A stretch of DNA of 64,000 nucleotides from assembly GCA_963773625.1 (NCBI GenBank), contig CAVZCJ010000015.1, positions 124,001 to 188,000 of the forward strand, written 5' to 3'. Within the stretch, counting starts at the first letter, position 1, and each line of letters starts with the position of its first letter. This stretch comes from DATARH01 sp963773625. GTDB taxonomy: Bacteria; Pseudomonadota; Alphaproteobacteria; ATCC43930; CGMCC-115725. Shown in pieces: positions 33,265 through 42,105 of this stretch. The notes under the pieces are model-generated. The model had not been told where the DNA came from. It saw only the letters and a program-made list of their open reading frames with translations, and did no database searches. A program made the translations under genes and the position numbers.

Positions 33265-35085
33265 ATGATCGTCGATCGCGATGTCATGATCGCGGCGCGC
33301 GACGGTGTGCGCCTGGCGACCGATGTCTACCGACCCGACGGCGCCGGCCCGTTCCCGGTCGTCCTCGAACGCACGCCCTATGACAAATCGGCGCCGAGCC
33401 GTTCCGAGATCACCGCGGCCGACCCGCGGCCACGCTCGCGCGAAGCGGTGGCCGGTTATTTCGTCGAGGCCGGGTACGCGGTCGTCTATCAGGATTGCCG
33501 CGGGCGCTATCGGTCGGAGGGCAGCTTCACCAAGTATCTGAGCGAAGCGACGGATGGCTACGACACCTGCGAGTGGCTGGTGCGGCAGGACTGGTGCAAC
33601 GACCGAATCGCGACGATGGGGCTGTCTTATGCCGCGCATGCGCAGATGGCGCTGGGCTGCCTCGACCCGCCCGGCCTCGCCGCGCAATACCTCGATTGCG
33701 GCGGCTTCTCCAACGCCTATCGCAGCGGCATCCGCCATGGCGGCGCGTTCGATCTGAAACAGGCGACCTGGGCCTACCGCAACGCGCTCGCCGACGCGCG
33801 CGACCCCGAGGTGAAAGCCGCGCTCGAGGCCGAGGACATCGCGCGGTGGATGGCGCGGATGCCGTGGCGCAAGGGCAATTCGCCGCTGAAGGCGGCTCCC
33901 GAGTACGAGGATTATCTGTTCGAGCAGTGGTCGCACGGGAAGTTCGACGATTTCTGGAAGCAGCCGGGGATTTATGCCGAGGGGTATTACGACCGCTATG
34001 CCGATGTGCCCATGGTGCATCTCTCGGGCTGGTACGACCCTTATGCGCGCACCGCGATGGAGAATTACGCCGGGCTTGCAGGGCGCAAGCGCGCGCCGGT
34101 GCGGCTGGTGCTGGGACCGTGGACGCATGGCGACCGGTCGCTGTCGTTCGCCGGCGATGTCGAGTTCGGCCCCAAGGCAACTCTCGACGGCAATCTCGGC
34201 GAGGATTTCTTCGTGGTGCGGCGGCGCTGGTTCGACCGTTGGGCCAAGGGTGTCGACAACGGCGTCGCCGAGGAGCCGGCGGTTCGGGTCTTTGTGATGG
34301 GCGGCGGCTCTGGCCGGCGGACCGCCGAAGGCCGGCTCGATCATGGCGGGTTCTGGCGCGACGCCCAGTCCTGGCCGCTACCGCAGACCGAGTTTACCCG
34401 CTTCTACCTGCATCCCGGCCGCTCGCTGCTGATCGCGAGGCCGGGCGAGGGCGGGATGCCGCTAAGCCTCATCGCCGATCCCGGCAACCCGGTGCCGACG
34501 ATCGGCGGTGCGCTCTCCTCGGGCGGGCCGGTCATGTATGGCGGTGCTTACGATCAGCGCACCGGGCCGAAACTGTTCGGCGCGAAGCCGCCATACGGTC
34601 CGCTCGCCGAACGGCCGGACGTGGTGGTGCTGCAGACGCCGCCGCTGCCGGAGGATTTGGAAATCGCCGGGCCGATCGAACTGAAGCTGTGGGTCGCGAC
34701 CGACGGGCCGGACGCCGATGTGCACGCCAAGCTCGTCGATCTCTATCCGCCAGGCGAGGATTACCCCGACGGGTTCGCGATGAATTTGTGCGAGGGACTC
34801 TTGCGCCTGCGCTATCGCGACTCATGGGAGGAGCCGACTTTGCTCGAGCCCGGTCGCATCCATGCCGTCAGCGTGGCGATGTTCCCTTGCGCCAATCTAT
34901 TCAAGCGCGGCCACCGGCTGCGCCTCGACCTCGCCGGCAGCAACTTTCCGCATTTCGACATCAACCCCAACTCGGGCGAGCCGGAAGGATCGATGGAGCG
35001 CAAACGGCGGGCGACGACGCGGATCTTTGTCGATGCCGCGCGCCCGTCGCACCTCGTGCTGCCGGTGATCCCGCTCGGGCGATAG
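33265..35085 (+). CDS. CocE/NonD-family hydrolase (X-Pro dipeptidyl-peptidase-like)
   Basis: The 606-aa protein shows the family layout: catalytic alpha/beta domain with TDVYRPDGAGPFPVVLERTPYDK at the start, nucleophile Ser in MGLSYAA, and a C-terminal jelly-roll domain (LEIAGPIELKLWVATDGPDADVH and later HRLRLDLAGSNFPHFD). The acid is probably in SGWYDPY and the His in LGPWTHGD. The family hydrolyses esters and amides such as cocaine or beta-lactam side chains; the natural substrate is unknown. ATG 33265 is preferred because conserved residues begin there. Confidence 0.9.
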   Translation: MIVDRDVMIAARDGVRLATDVYRPDGAGPFPVVLERTPYDKSAPSRSEITAADPRPRSREAVAGYFVEAGYAVVYQDCRGRYRSEGSFTKYLSEATDGYDTCEWLVRQDWCNDRIATMGLSYAAHAQMALGCLDPPGLAAQYLDCGGFSNAYRSGIRHGGAFDLKQATWAYRNALADARDPEVKAALEAEDIARWMARMPWRKGNSPLKAAPEYEDYLFEQWSHGKFDDFWKQPGIYAEGYYDRYADVPMVHLSGWYDPYARTAMENYAGLAGRKRAPVRLVLGPWTHGDRSLSFAGDVEFGPKATLDGNLGEDFFVVRRRWFDRWAKGVDNGVAEEPAVRVFVMGGGSGRRTAEGRLDHGGFWRDAQSWPLPQTEFTRFYLHPGRSLLIARPGEGGMPLSLIADPGNPVPTIGGALSSGGPVMYGGAYDQRTGPKLFGAKPPYGPLAERPDVVVLQTPPLPEDLEIAGPIELKLWVATDGPDADVHAKLVDLYPPGEDYPDGFAMNLCEGLLRLRYRDSWEEPTLLEPGRIHAVSVAMFPCANLFKRGHRLRLDLAGSNFPHFDINPNSGEPEGSMERKRRATTRIFVDAARPSHLVLPVIPLGR

Positions 35086-35091
35086 GCGCTG

Positions 35092-35304
35092 CTACCAGCG
35101 CATCGGCTGGCGGCAGACCGAGTACCATAGGCCGAGGTTTTGCTGCTTCCACTGCGGGTCGTTGCAATCCTTCCGCAGAATCTCGTCGGAAGTCTGGGCC
35201 GGGCCGGGCGCGGGCGGTGGCTGGTCCGCGTCCTTGTGCCCGAACCAGCCGCAGCCGCAGAGCGGCAGCATCACCACTGTAGCGACCAGAAGTGCTTGCC
35301 TCAC
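35092..35304 (-). CDS. 70-aa predicted lipoprotein
   Basis: The GTG at 35304 follows GGGAGGGAA and starts a signal sequence ending in lipobox LPLCGC, so a lipid-anchored Cys is likely. The mature part has a Pro-rich linker and then ILRKDCNDPQWKQQNLGLWYS with two further Cys residues. Function unknown. It is convergent with the CocE gene, 6 bases away. Confidence 0.6.
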   Translation of the reverse strand: MRQALLVATVVMLPLCGCGWFGHKDADQPPPAPGPAQTSDEILRKDCNDPQWKQQNLGLWYSVCRQPMRW

Positions 35305-35396
35305 CGGTTCCCTCCCGCGGCCGTCAGCCGGCGCAGCCACCTCATCTCATCATAGCGCCGTGGCCGACCAGGAGCAGCCGACAGAACCGCGCAGCA

Positions 35397-37166
35397 CTAA
35401 CGGATGTCGCCCAGCGGAAGCATCCGCAAAATCCCAGGTTCGCCCGATACGGCATCGAACGCGGTGGCCAGCACGCGGAGCGCGGCGAGGCTCTTCTCAA
35501 GGGTTGCCGCCGGCGCGCCGGTATCGTCGTCGCTATCGTTATCGGTGAGTCGCCCGAAGAGCAGCGCGGCGAGGCCGCGCTCGCGCGGGTAGACGACGAC
35601 GTCGATCGGCGCGTCGGCCGGCAGGTTCGCCGCCCGCCGAGCCAGGGCAAGTGCGGTGTCGTAGCCGCCGAGCGCATCGACGAGCCCCAGCCGCAGGGCA
35701 TCCTCGCCGGTCCACACCCGGCCTTTCGCCGCGGCCTCGACGGCGGTGGCGCTGAGATGCCGTCCGGCGGCGACGTGATCCTTGAAGCCGCGGTAGGTGT
35801 TGTCGAGCTGATCGGAGAAAAGCTGACGCCCCTGGGGCGAGAAATCCCGCGTCAGGCTGTACATGTCGGCGTTGGCGCCGCGCTGCACCGAATCCGTGGT
35901 GATTCCCAATTTTGCAAACAGATCGCCAAAGATGATCTTGCCGCCGAGGACCCCGATCGACCCGGTCAAGGTCGCCGGCTCGGCGACGATCTTGTCGGCC
36001 GGCGCGGCGACGTAATACCCGCCCGAGGCGGCGACGTCCCCCATCGAGACAATGATCGGCTTGCCGCGCTGGTGCGCCCGCATCACGTCGCGCCAGATCG
36101 TCTCCGACGCGGTCGCCGAGCCGCCCGGGCTGTCGATGCGGAAGACGATCGCCCGCACGTTCTTGTCGCGCGCCGCCGCGTTGAAGGCGCGTTCGAGGGC
36201 GCGCGCGGTGAACTGGGTGTCATTGGTCAGCGAACCGGCCCCGCTGCCGGTGCGGGTGATCAGGCCGGTACCGTAGATGAGGGCGATCCGAGCGCCGCTT
36301 TGGTGCGGCCTCCCCGCGGCGGCGAGGTAGCGCGACAGCGCCATCGTCTTGGCGCCGGCGCCGGCGCGCAGCTGGGCGCGCCACAGCGCCTCGTCGCGAT
36401 AGGCGACGCGGTCGACAAGGCCCGCCGCCTTAGCCGCGTCGGCGGACAACGGCGCTCGGTCGACAAGGGCGGCGACGTCGGCGGCCTGCAGCTTGCGCGC
36501 GGCGGCGATGCCGCGGTTGATCTGATCCTGCAGCGAGGTGAGCAGCGCCTCGAGCTCTTCGCGCTGCGCCGCGGTCATCTGGGCCTCGGTGAGGCTATTC
36601 ATCGCGGTCTTGAAGTCCTCGCGCCGCTCAAAACTCGCGGTGATGCCGAGCTTGTCGAGGAAGCCCTTGAAAAACGTCTGCTCGCTGCGCAGGCCGGTAA
36701 TGCCGACCTCGCCCAGCGGCTGCAGCCAGATCTCATCGCAGGCGGTGGCGAGATAGTAGGGCCGGATGCCCGGGGCGCCCTCCCCGAATGTGTCGGCGAA
36801 GGCGATGGCGAACTTGCCCTTGGCGCGAAACTTGGCGATCGCGTCGCGCAGCTGTTGGATTTTGGGCAGCGCCAGCGAATCGTCGCCAATCTGGAGATAG
36901 AGCGCCTTGACCCGCGGATCGTCGCCGGCGCGTTCCAGCGCATCGATAAAGTCGCGCAGCGTCGTCTTTTGCCCGAAAAGGACCCGCGACAGTGGGCTGG
37001 GTTCGGCGCCGTCGACGAGACCGCCGGTCAGATCGGCGGTGAGGACAATGTCCTCGGGCAATTGCGCGGTCTTGCCCTTGAAATGCGCGACAACAAGGGT
37101 GAGACCGCCGACAATCAGGGCGATAACGCCGACCGTTATAGCAAGGCCGATGAAGAAGCGGCGCAT
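35397..37166 (-). CDS. sppA: Signal peptide peptidase SppA, 67-kDa type
   Basis: The 589-aa membrane protease has an N-terminal transmembrane anchor (residues 5-27) and two tandem SppA domains. The general-base Lys lies in REDFKTAMN (residue 186) and the nucleophile Ser in GDVAASGGYY (residue 381), as in the E. coli enzyme, where the two halves share one active site. It degrades cleaved signal peptides in the inner membrane. The upstream amidase is divergent, and no partner gene is linked. Confidence 0.94.
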   Translation of the reverse strand: MRRFFIGLAITVGVIALIVGGLTLVVAHFKGKTAQLPEDIVLTADLTGGLVDGAEPSPLSRVLFGQKTTLRDFIDALERAGDDPRVKALYLQIGDDSLALPKIQQLRDAIAKFRAKGKFAIAFADTFGEGAPGIRPYYLATACDEIWLQPLGEVGITGLRSEQTFFKGFLDKLGITASFERREDFKTAMNSLTEAQMTAAQREELEALLTSLQDQINRGIAAARKLQAADVAALVDRAPLSADAAKAAGLVDRVAYRDEALWRAQLRAGAGAKTMALSRYLAAAGRPHQSGARIALIYGTGLITRTGSGAGSLTNDTQFTARALERAFNAAARDKNVRAIVFRIDSPGGSATASETIWRDVMRAHQRGKPIIVSMGDVAASGGYYVAAPADKIVAEPATLTGSIGVLGGKIIFGDLFAKLGITTDSVQRGANADMYSLTRDFSPQGRQLFSDQLDNTYRGFKDHVAAGRHLSATAVEAAAKGRVWTGEDALRLGLVDALGGYDTALALARRAANLPADAPIDVVVYPRERGLAALLFGRLTDNDSDDDTGAPAATLEKSLAALRVLATAFDAVSGEPGILRMLPLGDIR

Positions 37167-37327
37167 GGGCGCTCCCTTTCGCGAACGTGATTAGTGCTGT
37201 TTCATTGACCGCGACGACAAGCAACTCCCAGCGCTGCCGCCGCGCCGTGAATTTGCTCCGCCCCCCGGTTAGTTGTGTCACTCTAGCTTCGCGCCGCGCC
37301 ACGGCGCCAGCGCGCGGAAGGAGCCGG

Positions 37328-38749
37328 ATGGCCGATCACGCCTTTACCTCTGCCAGCGAACTCGCCGCGCTCGTCGCCAATCGGGGTGTATCGCCGGTCG
37401 AGCTCGTCGATGAAGCGCTCGCCCGCATCGAGGCATCGCAGCCTTCGCTCAATGCCTTTATCACCGTGTGCGCCGAGGAGGCGCGTGCCGCGGCCTGGGA
37501 GGCCGAGGCGGCAGTAATGCTGGGCGACCCGCTGCCGCCGCTGCACGGCGTGCCGTTCGCGGTCAAGGATCTGGTCAACACCGCCGGGGTGCGCACCACG
37601 TTTGGCTCGATGGCGCTGGCCGACAATGTGCCGGCGGCCGATTCGCCGTCGGTGGCTCGGCTGAAGGCGGCGGGGGCGATCCTCGTCGGCAAGACCACGA
37701 CCCCGGAATTCGGCCACAAATGTTTTACCGAGGCGCCGCTGTTCGGGCGCACGGCCAACCCGTGGGACCTCTCGCGCACCTGCGGCGGGTCGAGCGGCGG
37801 CGCGGCAGCTTCGGTGGCGGCGGGGCTGGTGCCGATCGGCATCGGCACCGACGGGGGCGGGTCGAGCCGCATTCCGGCGGCGTGCTGCGGCGTTGTCGGG
37901 TTCAAGCAGACCCTGGGTCTGGTGCCGCACGATCTGACCCCGGACGGGTTCGGCAACCAATCGCATATCACCCCGATGACCCGCACCGTGATGGATACCG
38001 CGCTGATGCTCGCGGCGATGGCCGGGCCCGACCGGTGCGACCCGCATTCGCTCGGCCTCACGGTGCCCGATTTTGTCGCGGCGGCGCGCGCGGAGGGCGA
38101 CCTCGCCGGGGTTCGCATCGCCTGGCGACCGTTTCTCGGCAACGACAAACTGTCCGCCGAGGTGCGCGCGGCGTGCGAAAAGGCGCTCGACGCGTTGGAG
38201 GCGCTGGGCGCGATCGTCGAGCCAGTCGAGGACGAATTCCAGACCACCGAGCCGATCTGGCTGATGCTGACGCAATCGTTCTGGAACGCCCGCTTCCGCC
38301 GCTACGTGGCGCAATTCGGCAACCAGATGAGCGAAACCCTGATCCGCCAGATGGACACCGGCGCGGCGCACAGCGCGGTGGCGTTGCAGGAGGCGATGTT
38401 CGAGCGCACCCGCGTGTTCCGGCAGATCGAGGGCTGGTTCGCGACCTGCGATCTGGTGGCAACGCCGACCTTGTCGCGCACCGCGCTGCCGATCGGCCAC
38501 GATTTCTTCGCGCCGATCGAGATCGACGGCGAATTGTCGGGGACGGTGCGGCAGGCCTGGTACCCCTACACGCTGCCGTTCAACCTGTCGGGCAGCCCGG
38601 CGGTGACCCTGCCATGCGGGTCCGGTGCGGACGGGCTGCCGATCGGGCTGCAATTGGTCGGGCCGCAGATGGCCGACGCGCGGCTGTTGCGCGCCGCCGC
38701 GCTCTACGAGGCGGCATGCCCCTGGGCGGATAAGCGGCCGGAGCTGTAG
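37328..38749 (+). CDS. Amidase of the GatA-like signature family
   Basis: The 473-aa protein carries the Ser-cisSer-Lys triad: Lys in PFAVKDLVNTAG, cis-Ser and Ser in TCGGSSGGAAASVAAG and GTDGGGSSRIPA. ATG at 37328 follows a GGAGCC. The region GKTTTPEFG is typical. It differs from true GatA in its C-terminal part, and no gatC or gatB is adjacent, so it is probably a catabolic amidase rather than the amidotransferase subunit. The substrate is unknown. Confidence 0.88.
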   Translation: MADHAFTSASELAALVANRGVSPVELVDEALARIEASQPSLNAFITVCAEEARAAAWEAEAAVMLGDPLPPLHGVPFAVKDLVNTAGVRTTFGSMALADNVPAADSPSVARLKAAGAILVGKTTTPEFGHKCFTEAPLFGRTANPWDLSRTCGGSSGGAAASVAAGLVPIGIGTDGGGSSRIPAACCGVVGFKQTLGLVPHDLTPDGFGNQSHITPMTRTVMDTALMLAAMAGPDRCDPHSLGLTVPDFVAAARAEGDLAGVRIAWRPFLGNDKLSAEVRAACEKALDALEALGAIVEPVEDEFQTTEPIWLMLTQSFWNARFRRYVAQFGNQMSETLIRQMDTGAAHSAVALQEAMFERTRVFRQIEGWFATCDLVATPTLSRTALPIGHDFFAPIEIDGELSGTVRQAWYPYTLPFNLSGSPAVTLPCGSGADGLPIGLQLVGPQMADARLLRAAALYEAACPWADKRPEL

Positions 38750-39120
38750 CGTCAGTTGTCTTGATCGAGCCTCTGTCCGCGGCAATAAACGCGCCGCCGC
38801 GGTTGCGTTTCGCCTGAATCTGCTGAAAATTAACAGGTGCCCAAGCTCCGCCTGTCGTCCGCGAGGGGATTTCCGGCGGACGCCACAACAGTCTTATTCA
38901 CCGCCTAGTCCGGTTTGCCGGGAAGCCAAGGAGCATTTGCGCGGGTGAGTGGAATTTTCGAGGGGTCAGACCCCGCTAGCACATGGTTTTTATTGTGCCT
39001 TGCCGCGCAGCTGTTTCTTCGCCTTCCCATCAAGCTCCGGTTTCGGACTGTCAGTCAACGAGCCGCCCGAAGGCGGCGACGCCGGCCCACGCATGAACTA
39101 GCGCCGCGGCAAGAGGTGGT

Positions 39121-39222
39121 ATGAAACATGAACGATTTGAATATTCTTTATCGCAATTCAGAATCGCGATAATTGCATATATGATAAGAAGCCGCGGGCA
39201 ACTGCTCGCGCAGATAGGATAA
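39121..39222 (+). CDS. Possible 33-aa basic peptide
   Basis: ATG at 39121 is preceded by AAGAGGTGGT. The frame encodes KHERFEYSLSQFRIAIIAYM and ends after a few Arg and Gln residues. It is short, AT-rich and overlaps the 25-base dyad, so it could be chance or the remains of a gene. Nothing similar is recognised. Confidence 0.25.
   Translation: MKHERFEYSLSQFRIAIIAYMIRSRGQLLAQIG
39148..39172. promoter_or_regulatory. 25-base near-perfect dyad
   Basis: TTATCGC and GCGATAA flank ATTC-A-GAAT, so 11 of 12 positions pair. The spacing is that of a transcription-factor operator. No gene start lies close on either strand except the doubtful 33-aa frame that contains it. Confidence 0.4.
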
Positions 39223-39370
39223 CCACAGAGACAATGAGGCAGTGAGGGTGCCAGCGGCAAATCTCGCTGCCTCACCGTCTCGATGGCGAATTTCGTTGGC
39301 GCTGCGCGCCGAAGCCGACGTTACTTTCAACTCTGGATCCCGGCCTCCGCCGGGATGACGCCTGACGGCG

Positions 39371-39907
39371 TCACTTCGGCGAGACCACCATTGTCATCTG
39401 GCGGCCCTCCATGCGCGGGAACTGCTCGACCTTGGCGATTTCGTCAAGATCGCCCTTGACCCGCATCAGCACGTCCATGCCGAGCTCCTGATGCGCCAGC
39501 TCGCGGCCGCGGAACCGCATGGTGACCTTGACCTTGTCACCCTCGCCAATAAATTTGTGCATGCTGCGCATCTTGACGTCGTAATCGTGATCATCGATCG
39601 ACGGCCGGAATTTGACTTCCTTGACCTCGATGACCTTCTGTTTCTTCTTGGCTTCGTTCTTTTTCTTCTGTTCCTCGTATTTGTATTTGCCGAAATCGAG
39701 GATTTTGCAGACCGGCGGATCGGCGTTCGGGGCGATCTCCACCAGGTCGAGGCCGGCATCGGCGGCCATGTCGAGCGCTTCGTTGCGCGTTACGATGCCC
39801 ACCATCTCGCCGCGTTCATCGACAAGGCGAAGTTGCGTGACCGAGATTTCGCCATTGATGCGGGGGCCATCGCGGGTGGGGGTGGGGTTGAACGGAGGTC
39901 TGGCTAT
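39371..39907 (-). CDS. infC: Translation initiation factor IF-3, with AUA start codon
   Basis: The conserved N-terminus (RDGPRINGEISVTQLRLVDE) extends upstream of every ATG. In that frame TAA stands directly before ATA at 39907, and no ATG, GTG or TTG occurs between them and the conserved part. GAGGAG lies seven bases upstream of the ATA. So translation begins at AUA, giving 178 aa, the usual length. IF-3 selects against such starts, and in E. coli infC begins with AUU and is autoregulated. It is in one unit with thrS, 53 bases after its stop. Confidence 0.9.
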   Translation of the reverse strand: MARPPFNPTPTRDGPRINGEISVTQLRLVDERGEMVGIVTRNEALDMAADAGLDLVEIAPNADPPVCKILDFGKYKYEEQKKKNEAKKKQKVIEVKEVKFRPSIDDHDYDVKMRSMHKFIGEGDKVKVTMRFRGRELAHQELGMDVLMRVKGDLDEIAKVEQFPRMEGRQMTMVVSPK

Positions 39908-39960
39908 TTACATTCTCCTCAAATAATCGATCCAAAGCGGTTCGGCGATTGCCCAAACCG

Positions 39961-41892
39961 TCAAGACGCGGTTGGAACCGCCGCCTCTACTTTCAATGTA
40001 TCAACCGCTTCCGCGAGCGCAAGCGCTTGTTGCGCATTGCCGCCTAGCCGCCGGAGCGATACCGAGCGGCTTTCCGCCTCGCGTTTGCCGACGACGATGA
40101 TGACCGGGACCAGCGCCAGGCTGTGCTCGCGGACCTTGTAGTTGATCGTGTCGCTGCCAGTGTCGAGGAGGACCCGCAGCCCAGCGTCGCCGCAAACCTT
40201 GGCGGCCTCGCGGGCATAGGCGGCGGCATCGTCGGTGATCGTGCAGACGACCGCCTGCACCGGCGCCAGCCACAGCGGAAACCGCCCGGCGTAATGCTCG
40301 ATGAGGATGCCGATAAAGCGCTCCATCGAACCCAATATTGCCCGATGCAGCATGACCGGGACGTGACGCCCACCATCCTCCCCGACATAAGAGGCGCCGA
40401 GCCGCCCGGGCATCATGAAATCGAGCTGCAAGGTGCCGCATTGCCACTCGCGGCCCAAGGCGTCGCGCAGGTGGAATTCGAGTTTCGGGCCGTAGAACGC
40501 GCCTTCGCCGGGGGCCAGGGCGAAGTCGAGCCCGGCCGCCTTCACTGCGTCGGCGAGGCTTTTTTCGGCGTGATCCCAGGTCTCGTCGCTGCCGATGCGC
40601 TGGTCCGGGCGGGTGGCGAACTTGATCGCCACGTCCTCGAAGCCGAAATCCTTGTAGATCGACAGGAGCAACTTGCAGAAGGCGATCAACTCGCCGGTAA
40701 TCTGGTCCTCGGTGCAGAAGATGTGCGCGTCGTCCTGGGTGAAGGCGCGCACCCGCATGATGCCGTGCAGCGCGCCCGACGGCTCGTTGCGCGTGCAGCT
40801 GCCGAATTCCGCCAGGCGCAGCGGCAATTCGCGATAGCTGCGCAACCGGTTGCGGAACATCAAGACGTGCCCCGGACAGTTCATCGGCTTGACCGCGAGC
40901 ACCCGGTCGTCGCGGCTCTCGGCAATAAACATGTTGTCGCGGAAATTATCCCAATGCCCGGTCGCCTCCCAGAGCGAGCGATCGAGCAGCTGCGGCCCCT
41001 TCACCTCCTGATAGCCGACCTTTTCGAGCCGGCCGCGCATGTAGTCCTCGATGACGCGGAAGACGGTCCAGCCCTTGGGATGCCAGAACACGCTGCCGAC
41101 CGCCTCCTCGCCGAGATGGAACAGGTCGAGCTGCGGGCCGATCTTGCGGTGGTCGCGCCGTTCGGCCTCGGCGAGGCGGAACAGGTACTGGTCGAGCTCC
41201 TTCTGAGTAGCCCAGGCGGTGCCATGGATGCGCTGAAGCTGCGCGTTCTTAGCGTCGCCCCGCCAATAGGCCCCGGCGACACTCATCAGCTTGAACGCCT
41301 GGCCAAGCTGCCCGGTCGACGGCAGATGCGGGCCGACGCAGAGATCGACGAATTTCCCCTGCTGGTAGAGGCTGATCTCCTCGTCCTTTGGGATCTCGGC
41401 GATCCACTCCGCCTTATAGTCTTCGCCAATGGCGTAAAAAAACGCGACTGCATTGTCGCGTTCCCAGACTTGGCGGCTGATTGGCTCGTCGCGGGCGACG
41501 ATGTCGCGCATCCGCGCCTCGATCTTTTCGAGGTCCTCGGGGGTGAACGGCGTGTCGCGGGCGAAGTCGTAGTAGAAGCCGGTCTCGGTCGCCGGGCCGA
41601 AGGTGACCTGGGTCTCGGGGTAGAGTTCCTTGACCGCCTCGGCCATCACATGGGCGGCGTCGTGGCGCAGGATTTCGAGGCCTTCGGGCTGGGCGCGAGT
41701 GATGATCGCGGCGGCGGCGTCCTGGTCGATCACCGTCGCGAGGTCGCGTGGTTTGCCGTCGAGCTTCAAGGCGATGGCGGCCTTGGCGAGGCCAGGGCCG
41801 ATCGATGCGGCCAACTCGGCGCCGGTCAACGGCGCCGGGAAGCTGCGCTTGCTGCCGTCCGGCAGGGTGACGGTGATGGAGTGCTCACTCAT
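39961..41892 (-). CDS. thrS: Threonyl-tRNA synthetase
   Basis: The 643-aa product is full length. It has a TGS domain at the N-terminus, an editing domain with HDAAHVMAEAV, and a class II core whose zinc ligands are Cys in NCPGH and His in QDDAHIF and VMLHRAI. The C-terminal anticodon-binding domain follows. It charges tRNA-Thr with threonine and clears misacylated Ser. Transcription is controlled by a threonine-rich leader peptide and terminator just upstream. Confidence 0.97.
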   Translation of the reverse strand: MSEHSITVTLPDGSKRSFPAPLTGAELAASIGPGLAKAAIALKLDGKPRDLATVIDQDAAAAIITRAQPEGLEILRHDAAHVMAEAVKELYPETQVTFGPATETGFYYDFARDTPFTPEDLEKIEARMRDIVARDEPISRQVWERDNAVAFFYAIGEDYKAEWIAEIPKDEEISLYQQGKFVDLCVGPHLPSTGQLGQAFKLMSVAGAYWRGDAKNAQLQRIHGTAWATQKELDQYLFRLAEAERRDHRKIGPQLDLFHLGEEAVGSVFWHPKGWTVFRVIEDYMRGRLEKVGYQEVKGPQLLDRSLWEATGHWDNFRDNMFIAESRDDRVLAVKPMNCPGHVLMFRNRLRSYRELPLRLAEFGSCTRNEPSGALHGIMRVRAFTQDDAHIFCTEDQITGELIAFCKLLLSIYKDFGFEDVAIKFATRPDQRIGSDETWDHAEKSLADAVKAAGLDFALAPGEGAFYGPKLEFHLRDALGREWQCGTLQLDFMMPGRLGASYVGEDGGRHVPVMLHRAILGSMERFIGILIEHYAGRFPLWLAPVQAVVCTITDDAAAYAREAAKVCGDAGLRVLLDTGSDTINYKVREHSLALVPVIIVVGKREAESRSVSLRRLGGNAQQALALAEAVDTLKVEAAVPTAS

Positions 41893-41943
41893 AACGCCCT
41901 CTGCTCCGTCAAATTGCGCGGCTCGGACGGGGGGCGGGTCACG

Positions 41944-41972
41944 AAAAAACCCCGTCCGTCAGCCGGCGGGGT
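41944..41972 (-). terminator. Attenuator terminator ahead of thrS
   Basis: On the minus strand ACCCCGCCGG, a short loop and CGG-A-CGGGG form a hairpin followed by six Ts. The 5' arm ACCCCGCC (41965-41972) can instead pair with GGCGGGGT (42018-42025), the last codons of the leader peptide, making an antiterminator. This is the layout of ribosome-controlled attenuation. Confidence 0.85.
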
Positions 41973-42013
41973 CTGCGAGTTCGAGCTGTGCCGTTGGATC
42001 AGCGCGCGCGACC

Positions 42014-42070
42014 TCACACCCCGCCCTTCGGCGTGGTCGTGGTCACACGGGTGAGGCCGCTCGTTCTCAT
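42014..42070 (-). CDS. thrL: Threonine leader peptide of thrS (18 aa)
   Basis: The frame reads MRTSGLTRVTTTTPKGGV and stops. Six of 18 residues are Thr, four in a row (codons ACC ACG ACC ACG). Stalling there when threonyl-tRNA is short would leave the next codons free to pair with the terminator's 5' arm and let transcription enter thrS. The ATG lies where transcription should start, so the message appears to be leaderless. Confidence 0.85.
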   Translation of the reverse strand: MRTSGLTRVTTTTPKGGV

Positions 42071-42076
42071 GCCCGA

Positions 42077-42105
42077 AATATCGCCATCCACCCATGCCGC
42101 GTCAA
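42077..42105 (-). promoter_or_regulatory. Promoter of the thrS leader
   Basis: The -35 TTGACG (42100-42105) and -10 GATATT (42077-42082) are separated by 17 bases. The predicted start is at about 42070, the A of the leader ATG. The -35 box overlaps the stop codon of the upstream glycosyltransferase gene. Confidence 0.7.

Larger units (their letters stand above)
38750..39370. other. Long AT-rich intergenic region with dyads
   Basis: About 620 bases without a firm gene. It holds a small possible frame, a 25-base dyad at 39148-39172, an imperfect repeat GAGGCAG(T/C)GAG in inverted orientation near 39228-39278, and hairpins CCCGGC/GCCGGG and TGACGCC/GGCGTCA near the infC stop. It lies exactly where the ancestral thrS-infC and rpmI order would have been cut. 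Confidence 0.5.

Noticed and set aside
33495..35282. A 595-codon plus-strand frame overlapping the CocE gene
   Set aside because: Out of frame with a conserved 606-aa hydrolase; Arg-rich shadow.
37283..38785. A 500-codon minus-strand frame opposite the amidase
   Set aside because: Antisense to a full amidase with intact catalytic triad; no ribosome site or domain.
40123..42054. A 643-codon plus-strand frame opposite thrS
   Set aside because: It mirrors thrS exactly and has shadow-type composition; the thrS motifs are unmistakable.
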